Shown here piece after piece: positions 49,124 to 57,281 of a stretch of 64,000 nt of DNA (position 1 is its first letter; each line of letters begins with the position of its first letter). The notes beneath the pieces are model-generated. The model worked only from the letters and a program-made list of their open reading frames with translations, was not told where the DNA came from and did no database searches. The stretch comes from Spongisporangium articulatum (GTDB taxonomy: Bacteria > Actinomycetota > Actinomycetes > Actinomycetales > Kineosporiaceae): contig NZ_JBITLV010000001.1 in the NCBI RefSeq assembly GCF_044465595.1, forward strand, positions 496,001-560,000, in the 5' to 3' direction. The position numbers and the translations under genes are program-made.

Positions 49124-49642
49124 ATGCCGACCGCGTACCGGATCTGCTTCGTCTGCTCCGGGAACATCTGCCGCTCCCCCTCGGCCGAGGTGGTCTTCCG
49201 CAGCCTGGTCGAGCAGGCCGGGCTCGGCGACGTCGTCGAGGTCGACTCGGCCGGCACCGGAGAGTGGCACGTGGGCGAGCGGGCCGACGTCCGGGCCCTG
49301 CGGGCGTTGAGCGCCGCCGGCTACGACGGTTCGGCCCACCGGGCCCGCGTCTTCGACCCGGCCTGGTTCGCCGGGCGCGAGCTGGTGATCGCGCTCGACC
49401 GTGGCCACGCGCGCACGCTGCGGGCCTGGGCGCCGGACGACCCGAGCCGGGCCCGGGTACGCCTGCTGCGCTCGTACGACCCGGGCCTGGCGGTCGACGA
49501 GGACAGCCCGCTCATCGACGTGGCCGACCCCTACTACGAGGACGACCGCGCGTTCACGACGATGCTCGAAGAGATCGAGGCGGCCGGCGCGGGGCTGCTC
49601 GCGTCGGTGCAGGCCCGGCTGGAGCGCAGCCGCAGCTCGTGA
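49124..49642 (+). CDS. Low-molecular-weight protein tyrosine phosphatase
   Basis: A 172-residue phosphatase with the signature C11-SGNIC-R17-S in ICFVCSGNICRSPSAE and the general-acid DVADPYYE near the end. It removes phosphate from protein tyrosine, possibly of exported or signalling proteins. Its stop overlaps the next gene as GTGA, coupling it to the fructosamine-kinase-like protein. ATG 49124 places the active site at the usual distance. Confidence 0.9.
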   Translation: MPTAYRICFVCSGNICRSPSAEVVFRSLVEQAGLGDVVEVDSAGTGEWHVGERADVRALRALSAAGYDGSAHRARVFDPAWFAGRELVIALDRGHARTLRAWAPDDPSRARVRLLRSYDPGLAVDEDSPLIDVADPYYEDDRAFTTMLEEIEAAGAGLLASVQARLERSRSS

Positions 49643-50415
49643 GCCCGTTCCGCAAGCACGACCAGCACGCACCGGCCGGGTTCTACGCCACCGAGGCGGC
49701 CGGACTGCGCTGGCTGGGCGCCGCCGCCGGCGGCGTCCCCGTGGCCGAGGTGCTCGCCGTCGACGACGTCTCGATCGAGCTGACCCGCTACCCGACCACA
49801 TCCGTGACCGCTTCCGCCGCAAGGGAGTTCGGCGAGCGCCTGGCCCGCACCCATCGCGCCGGGGCGCCTCATCACGGCGCCGCCGCCCCGGGAGCCGACC
49901 CGGCCGGCGGCTTCATCGGCCCGCTGCCGATGCCGCACCTGATCGATCCCGACCCGGCCGGCTGGGGCGGCTTCTACGCCCGCTGCCGGGTACGCCCGTT
50001 CGCCGAGGCGGCCACCGCGAACGGCGCGCTGAGCGCGGCGGGGGCGGACGTCGTCCACCAGGTCTGGGAGCGTCTGGAGGCCGCGGAGGCCGACCTCACC
50101 GGACCGCCCGGGCCAGCCGCGCGGCTGCACGGCGACCTGTGGAGCGGCAACGTGCTCTGGACCGCCGAGGGAGCCCGGCTGATCGACCCTGCCGCGCACG
50201 GCGGGCACCCCGAGACCGACCTCGCGATGCTCACCCTGTTCGGGCTGCCGTACCTGGACGACGTCCGCGCGGGGTACGAGCGCGTCTCGCCGCTCGAAGC
50301 GGGCTGGGCCGGGCGCGTGGGGTTGCACCAGCTGCACCCGTTGCTCGTGCACGCCGTGCTGTTCGGCCCGTCGTACGGGGCGCAGGCCGCGTCGGTCGCC
50401 GCGCGCTACGTCTGA
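49639..50415 (+). CDS. Fructosamine kinase family protein
   Basis: A 258-residue kinase of the fructosamine-3-kinase fold. The catalytic loop is RLHGDLWSGNVLW and the metal-binding DPAAHGGHPETDLAML, both canonical. It phosphorylates ketosamines so that glycated proteins or amino acids lose their sugar. It is translationally coupled to the phosphatase gene. The GTG start is fixed by the overlap. Confidence 0.85.
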   Translation: MSPFRKHDQHAPAGFYATEAAGLRWLGAAAGGVPVAEVLAVDDVSIELTRYPTTSVTASAAREFGERLARTHRAGAPHHGAAAPGADPAGGFIGPLPMPHLIDPDPAGWGGFYARCRVRPFAEAATANGALSAAGADVVHQVWERLEAAEADLTGPPGPAARLHGDLWSGNVLWTAEGARLIDPAAHGGHPETDLAMLTLFGLPYLDDVRAGYERVSPLEAGWAGRVGLHQLHPLLVHAVLFGPSYGAQAASVAARYV

Positions 50416-50432
50416 CGGCCTGTCGGGTGCGC

Positions 50433-50963
50433 TCAGTCGCCGGTGACGCCGTCGATGGCCTCACGCAGCAGGTCGGCGTGCCCGTTGTGCCGGGCGTACT
50501 CCTCGATCATGTGCACGTAGACCCACCGCAGGGAGATCGTCTGTGACTCGCCCCGGCGGGTTCGCGTGGCCACGTCGTCGAGGTCGCGGGTCGCGGCGGC
50601 CGCGCGGCACAGGTCGAGCTGCTCGACGTAGCGGGCCAGGTCCTCGTCGGCGCGGGCCGGGTCGGTGTCGTTCAGGTCGACGTCCACGTCGTCGGTGTCG
50701 TCGTACAGCGGCGCGATCGACGGGTCCCAGACGCTGCGGAACCAGCCGTTCTCCACCTCGGCCAGGTGCCGGACCAGCCCGAGCAGGGACAGCGAGGACG
50801 GCGGCACCGACCGGAGGGCGAGCTGCTCACCGGTGAGGCCGGCGCACTTGTTCAGCAGCGTGGCCCGGTGGAACTCCAGCCAGGCCTCGAGCATCGCGCG
50901 CTCGCCGGCGACGTACGGCGGTTCGGCGCGGTCGACGGTGGGCCAGACGGTCATGCCGGTCAT
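50433..50963 (-). CDS. DinB/DUF664 family protein (putative mycothiol-dependent enzyme)
   Basis: A 176-residue four-helix protein. Metal ligands of the DinB fold are likely the His in LVRHLAEVENGWF and the two in MIEEYARHNGHADLLRE, a wording typical of the actinobacterial DUF664 branch, some of which use mycothiol as a thiol donor. The start may be at 50963 or at an ATG three codons later. It converges on the kinase gene, 17 bp apart. Confidence 0.8.
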   Translation of the reverse strand: MTGMTVWPTVDRAEPPYVAGERAMLEAWLEFHRATLLNKCAGLTGEQLALRSVPPSSLSLLGLVRHLAEVENGWFRSVWDPSIAPLYDDTDDVDVDLNDTDPARADEDLARYVEQLDLCRAAAATRDLDDVATRTRRGESQTISLRWVYVHMIEEYARHNGHADLLREAIDGVTGD

Positions 50964-51021
50964 GATGCAGGAATCCTGCGTTTGCGCATGATCGACGACC
51001 GGAGCATGCGTTTCCGCATGA

Positions 51022-52152
51022 TCAACTCGGGGAGGGGTCGGGTGGGGGCTGCAGGACGTAGGTGAGGCGGTTGGCGACGTCCTCCCGGCCGGTGCCCCGG
51101 GCCTCGTCGATCACCCGGGCCGCGACGCTCGGCGGGACGAACTCGCGCGGGGTGTTCTGGAACAGCGCGATCAGCGCGTCCCAGTCGTGGGCCAGGGCCT
51201 GGCTCAGCGCCGCGAGCGCGATCGGGGTGACGTCGCCGGGCCGGCGGGCGATCTCCTGGGACAGCACGGCCCGGCCCTGCTCCGCATTGCCCGCGTCGCC
51301 GGTGAGGGCGAGCACCGCGCCGTGGATCGCCGGGTCGACCTGCTCCCCCTCGGGGCGATCGGCGAGCACGGAGCGGGCGCCGGCCGGGTCGCCCTGCCAG
51401 AGCTTCTCGATCACCGCCTGCTCGGTCGCGCTGCCCAACCCGGCCGGGCGCGGGACCCGGGTGCCGCCGGGACCGGACACCGTGCGGCCGCGCGACTCGC
51501 GGATGGCCAGGAAGTTCGTCAACGCGAAGAAGAGCAGGAACACCGCCAGGAAACCCTGCTGGTAGAGCCCGTAGGCGGCCGCGGCCGCCAGCACCGCTAC
51601 GACGACCGACACGTAGGCGGCTCGCAGGGAACGCACCTCGGGGTCGCCGGGCAGCAGCTCGCGCATGGCCTGTCCGCCGTCCAGCGGCAGCACCGGCAGC
51701 AGGTTCAGGATGCTCCAGCCGAGGCACGTCCAGATCCCGGTCCGGAAGGCGACGTACTGCCACGACGCCTCGTCCGGGGCGACGTACGGGTACAGGAGGA
51801 TCAACCCGACGCCGAACACGATGCCCACCCCGGGACCGGCCAGCGAGATGGCCAGCGACCGGAGCCGACTGACCGGGCCCTCCGGCATCCAGCTGGTGAC
51901 CCCGCCGAATCCGGCCAGCGCGATCTGCGGCCGCGCACCCGTCGTCCGAGCCACCACGGCGTGGCCGAGCTCGTGCACGAGCACGGCGACCGGGGTGATG
52001 GCCAGCCAGATCAGCATGTCGCGCAGCGAGATGCCCGGGTACCACCCGAGCAGCCCGACGATGATCACGAACGAGAGGTCGAGGTGCACGGGGAACCCGA
52101 GGATCCGGCCGCGCAGGAGCGGTCGCCCGCCCTCGATGGACGGCATGGTCAC
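51022..52152 (-). CDS. Site-2-protease-like M50 membrane metalloprotease
   Basis: A 376-residue intramembrane protease. The zinc motif HELGH is at residues 60-64 in a hydrophobic helix and the second ligand in LPVLPLDGGQAMREL; about six helices occupy residues 25-215. The C-terminal 160 residues are soluble and helical (ATEQAVIEKLWQGDPAGARS...), replacing the CBS domains of some relatives. It may cut membrane-bound regulators. Upstream motif copies TTTGCGCATGATCGACG and CATGATCAAC lie just beyond its stop. Confidence 0.85.
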   Translation of the reverse strand: MTMPSIEGGRPLLRGRILGFPVHLDLSFVIIVGLLGWYPGISLRDMLIWLAITPVAVLVHELGHAVVARTTGARPQIALAGFGGVTSWMPEGPVSRLRSLAISLAGPGVGIVFGVGLILLYPYVAPDEASWQYVAFRTGIWTCLGWSILNLLPVLPLDGGQAMRELLPGDPEVRSLRAAYVSVVVAVLAAAAAYGLYQQGFLAVFLLFFALTNFLAIRESRGRTVSGPGGTRVPRPAGLGSATEQAVIEKLWQGDPAGARSVLADRPEGEQVDPAIHGAVLALTGDAGNAEQGRAVLSQEIARRPGDVTPIALAALSQALAHDWDALIALFQNTPREFVPPSVAARVIDEARGTGREDVANRLTYVLQPPPDPSPS

Positions 52153-52275
52153 GTGGTCCTCCCGTATCCGGTCACGGACCCATTGTTCAGGTCCGGCTGT
52201 GAATCGCCTGGACGAGGAGCACGAGCGCCGGACGGGTGGCCGGTTCCCGGGCTCGCGGGCCGTCCCCTACCCTGG

Positions 52276-52437
52276 GACCAGCGAAGGGGAGTAGCCCCCT
52301 CACCGTGGCGTCGACATGCTGACCCTCCGGCCTCTCGGGCCGGGCCCAGGGTCCGGCCCACGGGCCCGGTCCGGTAAGCCCAGGGACCGGGTGGGCGAGA
52401 CCTTCGACCAGGCACCCGCACAGGTGCCGGTCGAAGG
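52276..52437 (+). promoter_or_regulatory. Probable yybP-ykoY Mn2+ riboswitch
   Basis: The leader of the GDT1-family gene has the two conserved loops of this class: GAAGGGGAGTAGCC (52283-52296) and GGGCGAGACCTTCG (52393-52406), about 100 bases apart, with GC-rich stems between. The second loop runs into a strong hairpin (CCTTCGACC-A-GGCACC paired with GGTGCC-GGTCGAAGG, 52401-52437) that is the likely expression platform. Manganese binding would let transcription or translation of the downstream exporter proceed. Established members of the class precede the same exporter family. Confidence 0.8.
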
Positions 52438-52490
52438 CGTGCCCGGACCCCCGGCCCCTCTCGGCCGGCACCGCCATCGAGAGGAACCCC

Positions 52491-53066
52491 GTGTACGCCT
52501 TCCTGCTGAGCTTCGGCGTCATCTTCGTGGCCGAACTGGGCGACAAGTCGCAGCTCATGGCCATGACCCTGGCCACGAAGTACAAGGCGCTGTCGGTGCT
52601 GACCGGCATCACGATCGCCACCGCCACCGTGCACCTGATCTCCGTCGGCGTCGGCGCCGGACTGGGGGCGAGCCTGCCGACCGACTGGATCACGCTGGTG
52701 GCCGCGCTGGCCTTCATCGGCTTCGCCGTGTGGACCTACCGCGGTGACGAACTGACCGAGGACGACGAGGCCGCGGTGAACCGGTCCACGCGCTCCGCGA
52801 TCGTCGCCGCGACGCTGATCTTCTTCGTCGCGGAACTGGGCGACAAGACGATGCTGGCCACGATCACCCTGGCCACCCGTGAAGGATGGTTCGGAACCTG
52901 GCTAGGGTCGACGCTGGGGATGGTGGCCGCCGACGCGCTCGCCATCGGCGTCGGCGCCCTCCTCGGGCGACGGCTCCCGGAGCGCACGATCCGGATCGGC
53001 GCGGCATTGTCGTTCGTGGTGATCGGCGTGCTGCTGCTCATCGATGCGCTGCACGCTCTGATCTGA
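52491..53066 (+). CDS. TMEM165/GDT1-family Mn2+ (Ca2+) exporter
   Basis: A 191-residue membrane protein with two repeats, each carrying the ExGDK(S/T) cation motif: VAELGDKSQLMAM near residue 13 and VAELGDKTMLATI near 115. Six helices are predicted. The bacterial relatives remove excess manganese. The Mn2+ riboswitch-like leader upstream agrees with that role. The GTG at 52491 follows GAGAGG. Confidence 0.9.
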   Translation: MYAFLLSFGVIFVAELGDKSQLMAMTLATKYKALSVLTGITIATATVHLISVGVGAGLGASLPTDWITLVAALAFIGFAVWTYRGDELTEDDEAAVNRSTRSAIVAATLIFFVAELGDKTMLATITLATREGWFGTWLGSTLGMVAADALAIGVGALLGRRLPERTIRIGAALSFVVIGVLLLIDALHALI

Positions 53067-53172
53067 TCCACAGACTCGACCGTTAGAAACCGTGAGACCT
53101 GCTAGACCCTGACAGACACCCAGAAGCTGGACCTGAGGCCACCGGCCATTCGGCCGGGGAGGAGTACCGACC

Positions 53173-54573
53173 GTGACGACGACGACAGGCGGCACCGGCG
53201 AGCCCGAGGACGCGAAGCCGGACGCCACCGAGACCGACCCCGCGCCCGAGACGACGGAGGTCGAGGCCACGGAGGCCGAGGAGACCACCGAGGTCGAGGC
53301 CGAGGCGAGCGCCGAGGAGGAACCGGCGGACGACGTCCCGGCGGCTGCCGAGCCCGACGCACCTGAGACGGCGGTCGCCGAGCCCGACGCACCCGAGGCG
53401 ACGGTCGAGGAACCGTCTGCCGAGGAGTCGGCGGACGACGTCCCGGCGCCGGCCGCCGTGTTCGCCGACCCGGTCGAGGTCAGCGAGTCCGAGGACTCCG
53501 ACGACGAGGACGACGAGGACGACGAGTCGTTCGAGGAGCTGGCCGTCGGCCCGACCGGCCCGACCGGCCCGGGGGTGCTCAGCGTGCTGGGCGCCGTGGT
53601 GGCCATGGTGCTGGTCGCGTCGGTCGCGCTGCTGACCTACGCGTGGCCCGTCCACGACACCAAGCCCCACGACGTGCCGTTCGGCATCGCCGGCCCGGCC
53701 GAGATCACGGGTTCGGTGAAGAACCTGTTCGCCAACGGCTCGTCGCACTCGTTCAAGGTCTACACGTACTCGGAGGAGTCGCAGCTGCGCGCGGCGATCC
53801 AGGACCGCAAGGTGTACGGCGGGCTCGCGCTCACCCAGAGCAGCGCGTCGATGCTGGTGGCGAGCGGGGCGAGCCCGACCGTGGCCCAGACGCTGAACGC
53901 GGTGGCCCAGCAGCTGGGTGCGAGCAACGGCATCCAGATCCCGGTCGACGACGTCGTGCCGCTGCCCGACAAGGACTCGCGCGGTGCGGCCTTCGAGGCG
54001 ACCGGCCTGCCGCTGCTGCTCGCGGGCCTGCTCCCGGGGCTGCTGCTGGCCTGGCGCCGGTTCGCGGGATCGACGTCGGCGGCGCTGGCCGTCGCGTTCG
54101 TGACGTCGCTGGCCGGCGGCTTCGCGCTGGCGGCGATCCTGCAGTTCTGGATCGACGCCTACACCGGCAACTACCTGCTCAACGCGCTGAGCGTGGCGCT
54201 GGGGATCGCGGCCGTCGCGTTCCCGCTGACCGGGCTGGCCGCCATCGGCGGGCGGATCGGGCTGGGCATCGGGGGTGCGCTGATGCTGCTCGTCGGCTAC
54301 CCGCTGTCGGCTCAGGCCAGCGCCCCCGAGTACCTGCCGAGCATCCTCGGCGACCTCGGCCAGGCGCTGCCGCAGGGCGCAACGGCCACCCTGCTGCGCT
54401 CGACCGTGTACTTCGACGGCAGCGGTTTCTCCACGCCGCTCGTCGTGCTCGTGGCCTGGACGGTCGGCGGGCTGGTGCTGGTCGGGATCGGGACGCTGCT
54501 CAACCCGAACCTCGACGACCTCGAGGACGACGAGCCGTTCCTGCCGGCCGAGGAGCCGGTCCCGGTCGGCTGA
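53173..54573 (+). CDS. YhgE/Pip-like ABC-2-type membrane protein with long acidic N-terminus
   Basis: A 466-residue membrane protein. Residues 10-120 are almost purely Glu/Asp/Ala/Thr/Pro and end in SEDSDDEDDEDDESFEEL. One helix follows (VLGAVVAMVLVASVALLTYA), an extracytoplasmic domain with FKVYTYSEESQLRAAIQDRK and YGGLALTQSSASMLVASGAS, then four or five helices. This one-TM/domain/multi-TM order is that of YhgE/Pip and MmpL-accessory-like permeases. Function unknown; the acidic tail may bind a basic partner or calcium. Confidence 0.65.
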   Translation: MTTTTGGTGEPEDAKPDATETDPAPETTEVEATEAEETTEVEAEASAEEEPADDVPAAAEPDAPETAVAEPDAPEATVEEPSAEESADDVPAPAAVFADPVEVSESEDSDDEDDEDDESFEELAVGPTGPTGPGVLSVLGAVVAMVLVASVALLTYAWPVHDTKPHDVPFGIAGPAEITGSVKNLFANGSSHSFKVYTYSEESQLRAAIQDRKVYGGLALTQSSASMLVASGASPTVAQTLNAVAQQLGASNGIQIPVDDVVPLPDKDSRGAAFEATGLPLLLAGLLPGLLLAWRRFAGSTSAALAVAFVTSLAGGFALAAILQFWIDAYTGNYLLNALSVALGIAAVAFPLTGLAAIGGRIGLGIGGALMLLVGYPLSAQASAPEYLPSILGDLGQALPQGATATLLRSTVYFDGSGFSTPLVVLVAWTVGGLVLVGIGTLLNPNLDDLEDDEPFLPAEEPVPVG

Positions 54574-54592
54574 GACTCGCACGGCCAGGACG

Positions 54593-54631
54593 ACGACGGC
54601 CCGGGCCCCGCGTGGGGGTCCGGGCCGTCGT
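54593..54631. terminator. Bidirectional terminator hairpin
   Basis: ACGACGGCCCGG (54593-54604) and CCGGGCCGTCGT (54620-54631) are perfect arms, with GCCCC/GGGGG extending the stem. It lies between the convergent YhgE-like and TM2 genes. Confidence 0.75.
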
Positions 54632-54658
54632 GCGTCGTGGGTCGATCCGGTGGGTGGT

Positions 54659-55213
54659 TCAGCTGGGACGCAGCGGGCGGCCCTGCGCGTCGGTCGGGTT
54701 GCCGGCCAGGATCACGATGCCGTCGATGAACGGCCAGATCGCGCCGATACCGCAGGTGATCAGCGTGACCACCAACTGCGCGACGCCCATCCCGGTGTGG
54801 CCGGTGTAGAACCGGCCGATGCCCAGCGGCACCAGGATCTGCAGGAGGCCGGCCACCAGCTTCGACTTGTCCGAGTACGGCTGCCCGGTCACCGGGTCGA
54901 ACTGCTGGGGCCCGGCGGCGTAGTACTGCTGCTGCGGGTACGCGCCCGGCGGGTACCCGGGCTGCTGCCCGTACGGCGGCTGACCCGGCTGCCCGTACTG
55001 CGGCTGCCCGTACTGCGGCTGCCCCGGCTGACCGGGTTGCCCGGGCTGGCCGTACGGCGGCTGGCCCGGCTGGCCGTACTGCGGCTGGTTGGGGTCGCCG
55101 TACGGCGGCTGACCCGGCTGCCCGTACTGCGCCTCGCCCTGCGGCTGCGGCTGCGTCGGGTGGGTGGGCTCGTAGGGCTGCTGATCGTCCCCGCTCGGCG
55201 TGGTCACGGGCAT
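54659..55213 (-). CDS. TM2-domain protein with Gln/Pro/Gly/Tyr repeats
   Basis: A 184-residue protein. Residues 1-110 are a low-complexity tail built from repeats of QPGQPPYG/QPQYG; the rest is a TM2 domain with two helices (LVAGLLQILVPLGIGRFYTG and VAQLVVTLITCGIGAIWPFI) and the DG before the last strand. TM2 proteins of actinobacteria are of unknown function; the repeat tail faces the cytosol and may phase-separate or bind SH3/WW-like partners. Confidence 0.8.
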   Translation of the reverse strand: MPVTTPSGDDQQPYEPTHPTQPQPQGEAQYGQPGQPPYGDPNQPQYGQPGQPPYGQPGQPGQPGQPQYGQPQYGQPGQPPYGQQPGYPPGAYPQQQYYAAGPQQFDPVTGQPYSDKSKLVAGLLQILVPLGIGRFYTGHTGMGVAQLVVTLITCGIGAIWPFIDGIVILAGNPTDAQGRPLRPS

Positions 55214-55266
55214 GATCCTGGCGCAACCCGGGTGCCGTCCGCATCCACCGGGCCAGGATTGGTCGC

Positions 55267-55815
55267 GTGACCCTCACCCTCGTGCGCCACACCGCAGACC
55301 TGTCGCCGGAGCAGCTCGCCGAGGCGCGGGCCCTGCTGTTCACCGTGTTCGCGGGCGACGACCCGATGACCGATGACGACTGGGAACACTGTCTCGGCGG
55401 GCTGCACGTCCTGGTGCACGACGGTCCCGAGCTGGTAGCGCACGGTGCGGTGGTGATGCGGCGCCTCCTGCACGCGGGCCGCGCCCTGCGCTGCGGGTAC
55501 GTCGAGGGTGTCGCGGTGCGGGCCGGCCGCCGACGCCGGGGGCTGGGCGGTGTGGTGATGGCCGAACTCGAGCGCGTCGTCCGGGCCGCCTACGACCTCG
55601 GGGCGTTGGGCGCTACGGACGACGGCGCGCCGTTCTACGCGAGCCGCGGCTGGCGACCGTGGCCGGGGACGACGTCCACCCTCACCACGTCGGGGCTGGT
55701 CCGGACGCCGGGCGAGGACGGATGGATCTACGTGTTCGGCGGGACGATGCCGCTGGAGGCGCTGGACCTGACCGGGGATCTCGCCTGTGGACCGCGTCTG
55801 GGTGATGCCTGGTAG
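55267..55815 (+). CDS. aac(2')-I: Aminoglycoside 2'-N-acetyltransferase, AAC(2')-I family
   Basis: A 182-residue GNAT enzyme very close in wording to the chromosomal mycobacterial AAC(2')-Ic. Diagnostic blocks are LVRHTADL, VFAGDD..TDDDWEHCLGGLH, LRCGYVEGVAVRAGRRRRGL (acetyl-CoA loop), AAYDLGALGATDDGAPFYAS and RGWRPWPGTTS, ending GDAW. It acetylates the 2'-amino group of aminoglycosides such as gentamicin or tobramycin; native roles in cell-wall or mycothiol-like metabolism have been proposed for the family. No mobile DNA is adjacent, so it looks intrinsic. GTG start at 55267. Confidence 0.9.
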   Translation: MTLTLVRHTADLSPEQLAEARALLFTVFAGDDPMTDDDWEHCLGGLHVLVHDGPELVAHGAVVMRRLLHAGRALRCGYVEGVAVRAGRRRRGLGGVVMAELERVVRAAYDLGALGATDDGAPFYASRGWRPWPGTTSTLTTSGLVRTPGEDGWIYVFGGTMPLEALDLTGDLACGPRLGDAW

Positions 55816-55833
55816 GTACGCCACAATTGGCCC

Positions 55834-57216
55834 GTGACCACCGCTGACACGCCCCGCTTCGACGCACCGCTCGGCCCGCTCGACGGCCGCTACCGCCCGA
55901 CCGTCGCCCCGCTGGCCGGCCACCTCTCGGAGGCGGCGCTCAACGCGCGGCGCGTGCACGTCGAGGTCGAGTGGCTGATCCACCTGACGGCGAGCGGCGC
56001 CGTCCCGGGGCTGCGGACCCTCACGGACGCCGAGGTGGCGCTCCTGCGCTCCGTCGCCGCGGACTTCGACGACGCCTCCGTCGCCGAGCTGGCCGAGACC
56101 GAGCGGGTCACGCTGCACGACGTCAAGGCCGTCGAGTACTACGTGAAGAAGCGGATGGAGAACGGGTCGCTGGCCGACCTGCTCGAGATCGTGCACCTGT
56201 TCTGCACCAGCGAGGACGTCAACAACCTGAGCTACGCGCTCATGGTGCGCGACGCCGTCCACCAGGTCTGGCTGCCCGCGGCCACCGCGCTGGTCGAGCA
56301 GGTCGAGGGCATGGCCCGCGACCTGCGGGCACTGCCGATGTTGGCCCGCACGCACGGGCAACCGGCCACGCCGACCACGCTCGGCAAGGAGCTCGCCGTC
56401 CTCGCGCACCGGCTGCGCCGGCAGCTCAAGCGCATCGCCGCCGCCGAGTTCCTGGGCAAGCTGAACGGCGCGACGGGCACCTTCTCGGCGCACGTCGTCG
56501 GCGCCCCCGACGCCGACTGGCCCACTGTCTCGCGCACTTTCGTCGAGGGCCTGGGCCTGACCTGGAACCCGCTGACCACGCAGATCGAGTCGCACGACTG
56601 GCAGGCCGAGCTGTACGCGGACGTCGCGCGGTTCAACCGCGTCCTGCACAACCTGTGCACGGATGTGTGGACGTACATCTCGATCGGCTACTTCGTCCAG
56701 GTCCGCGGGCAGGGCACCGTCGGCTCGAGCACCATGCCGCACAAGGTGAACCCGATCCGGTTCGAGAACGCCGAGGCCAACCTCGAGGTGTCGAACGCGC
56801 TGCTCGACGTGCTCGGCTCGACGCTCGTGACCTCGCGCCTGCAGCGGGATCTCACCGACTCGTCCATGCAGCGCAACATCGGGACGGCGTTCGGCCACTC
56901 GCTGCTGGCCCTCGACAACGTGCGACGCGGGTTGTCCGGGCTGGACGCCGACCCGGCCGCCCTGGCCCGCGACCTCGACGAGACCTGGGAGGTGCTCGGC
57001 GAGGCGGTGCAGACGGTCATGCGCATCCACGGGCTCGACCAGCCCTACGAGCGACTCAAGGAGCTGACCCGGGGCCGGCGGATCGACGCGGCCGGGATGC
57101 GGGAGTTCGTCGAAGGGTTGGGCCTGCCGGGGGACGTCGAGAAGCGGCTGGTGGAGTTGACCCCCGGCACCTACACCGGGATCGCGGACGAGCTGGTGGA
57201 TTTCCTCGACTCCTGA
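55834..57216 (+). CDS. purB: Adenylosuccinate lyase
   Basis: A 460-residue fumarase/aspartase-superfamily lyase. Conserved segments are CTSEDVNNLSYALM, MLARTHGQPATPTTLGKELA and the signature GSSTMPHKVNPIRFE. It forms AICAR from SAICAR and AMP from adenylosuccinate in purine synthesis. The length and C-terminal PYERLKELTRG match the longer PurB type. GTG 55834 starts 18 bp after the acetyltransferase stop, so cotranscription is likely. Confidence 0.95.
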   Translation: MTTADTPRFDAPLGPLDGRYRPTVAPLAGHLSEAALNARRVHVEVEWLIHLTASGAVPGLRTLTDAEVALLRSVAADFDDASVAELAETERVTLHDVKAVEYYVKKRMENGSLADLLEIVHLFCTSEDVNNLSYALMVRDAVHQVWLPAATALVEQVEGMARDLRALPMLARTHGQPATPTTLGKELAVLAHRLRRQLKRIAAAEFLGKLNGATGTFSAHVVGAPDADWPTVSRTFVEGLGLTWNPLTTQIESHDWQAELYADVARFNRVLHNLCTDVWTYISIGYFVQVRGQGTVGSSTMPHKVNPIRFENAEANLEVSNALLDVLGSTLVTSRLQRDLTDSSMQRNIGTAFGHSLLALDNVRRGLSGLDADPAALARDLDETWEVLGEAVQTVMRIHGLDQPYERLKELTRGRRIDAAGMREFVEGLGLPGDVEKRLVELTPGTYTGIADELVDFLDS

Positions 57217-57281
57217 AGTCGATTCCTGTGGCTTAGGGGTGATTCACCCCATCGATCACTCGTGTCCCTTAGGGTCCCGGG

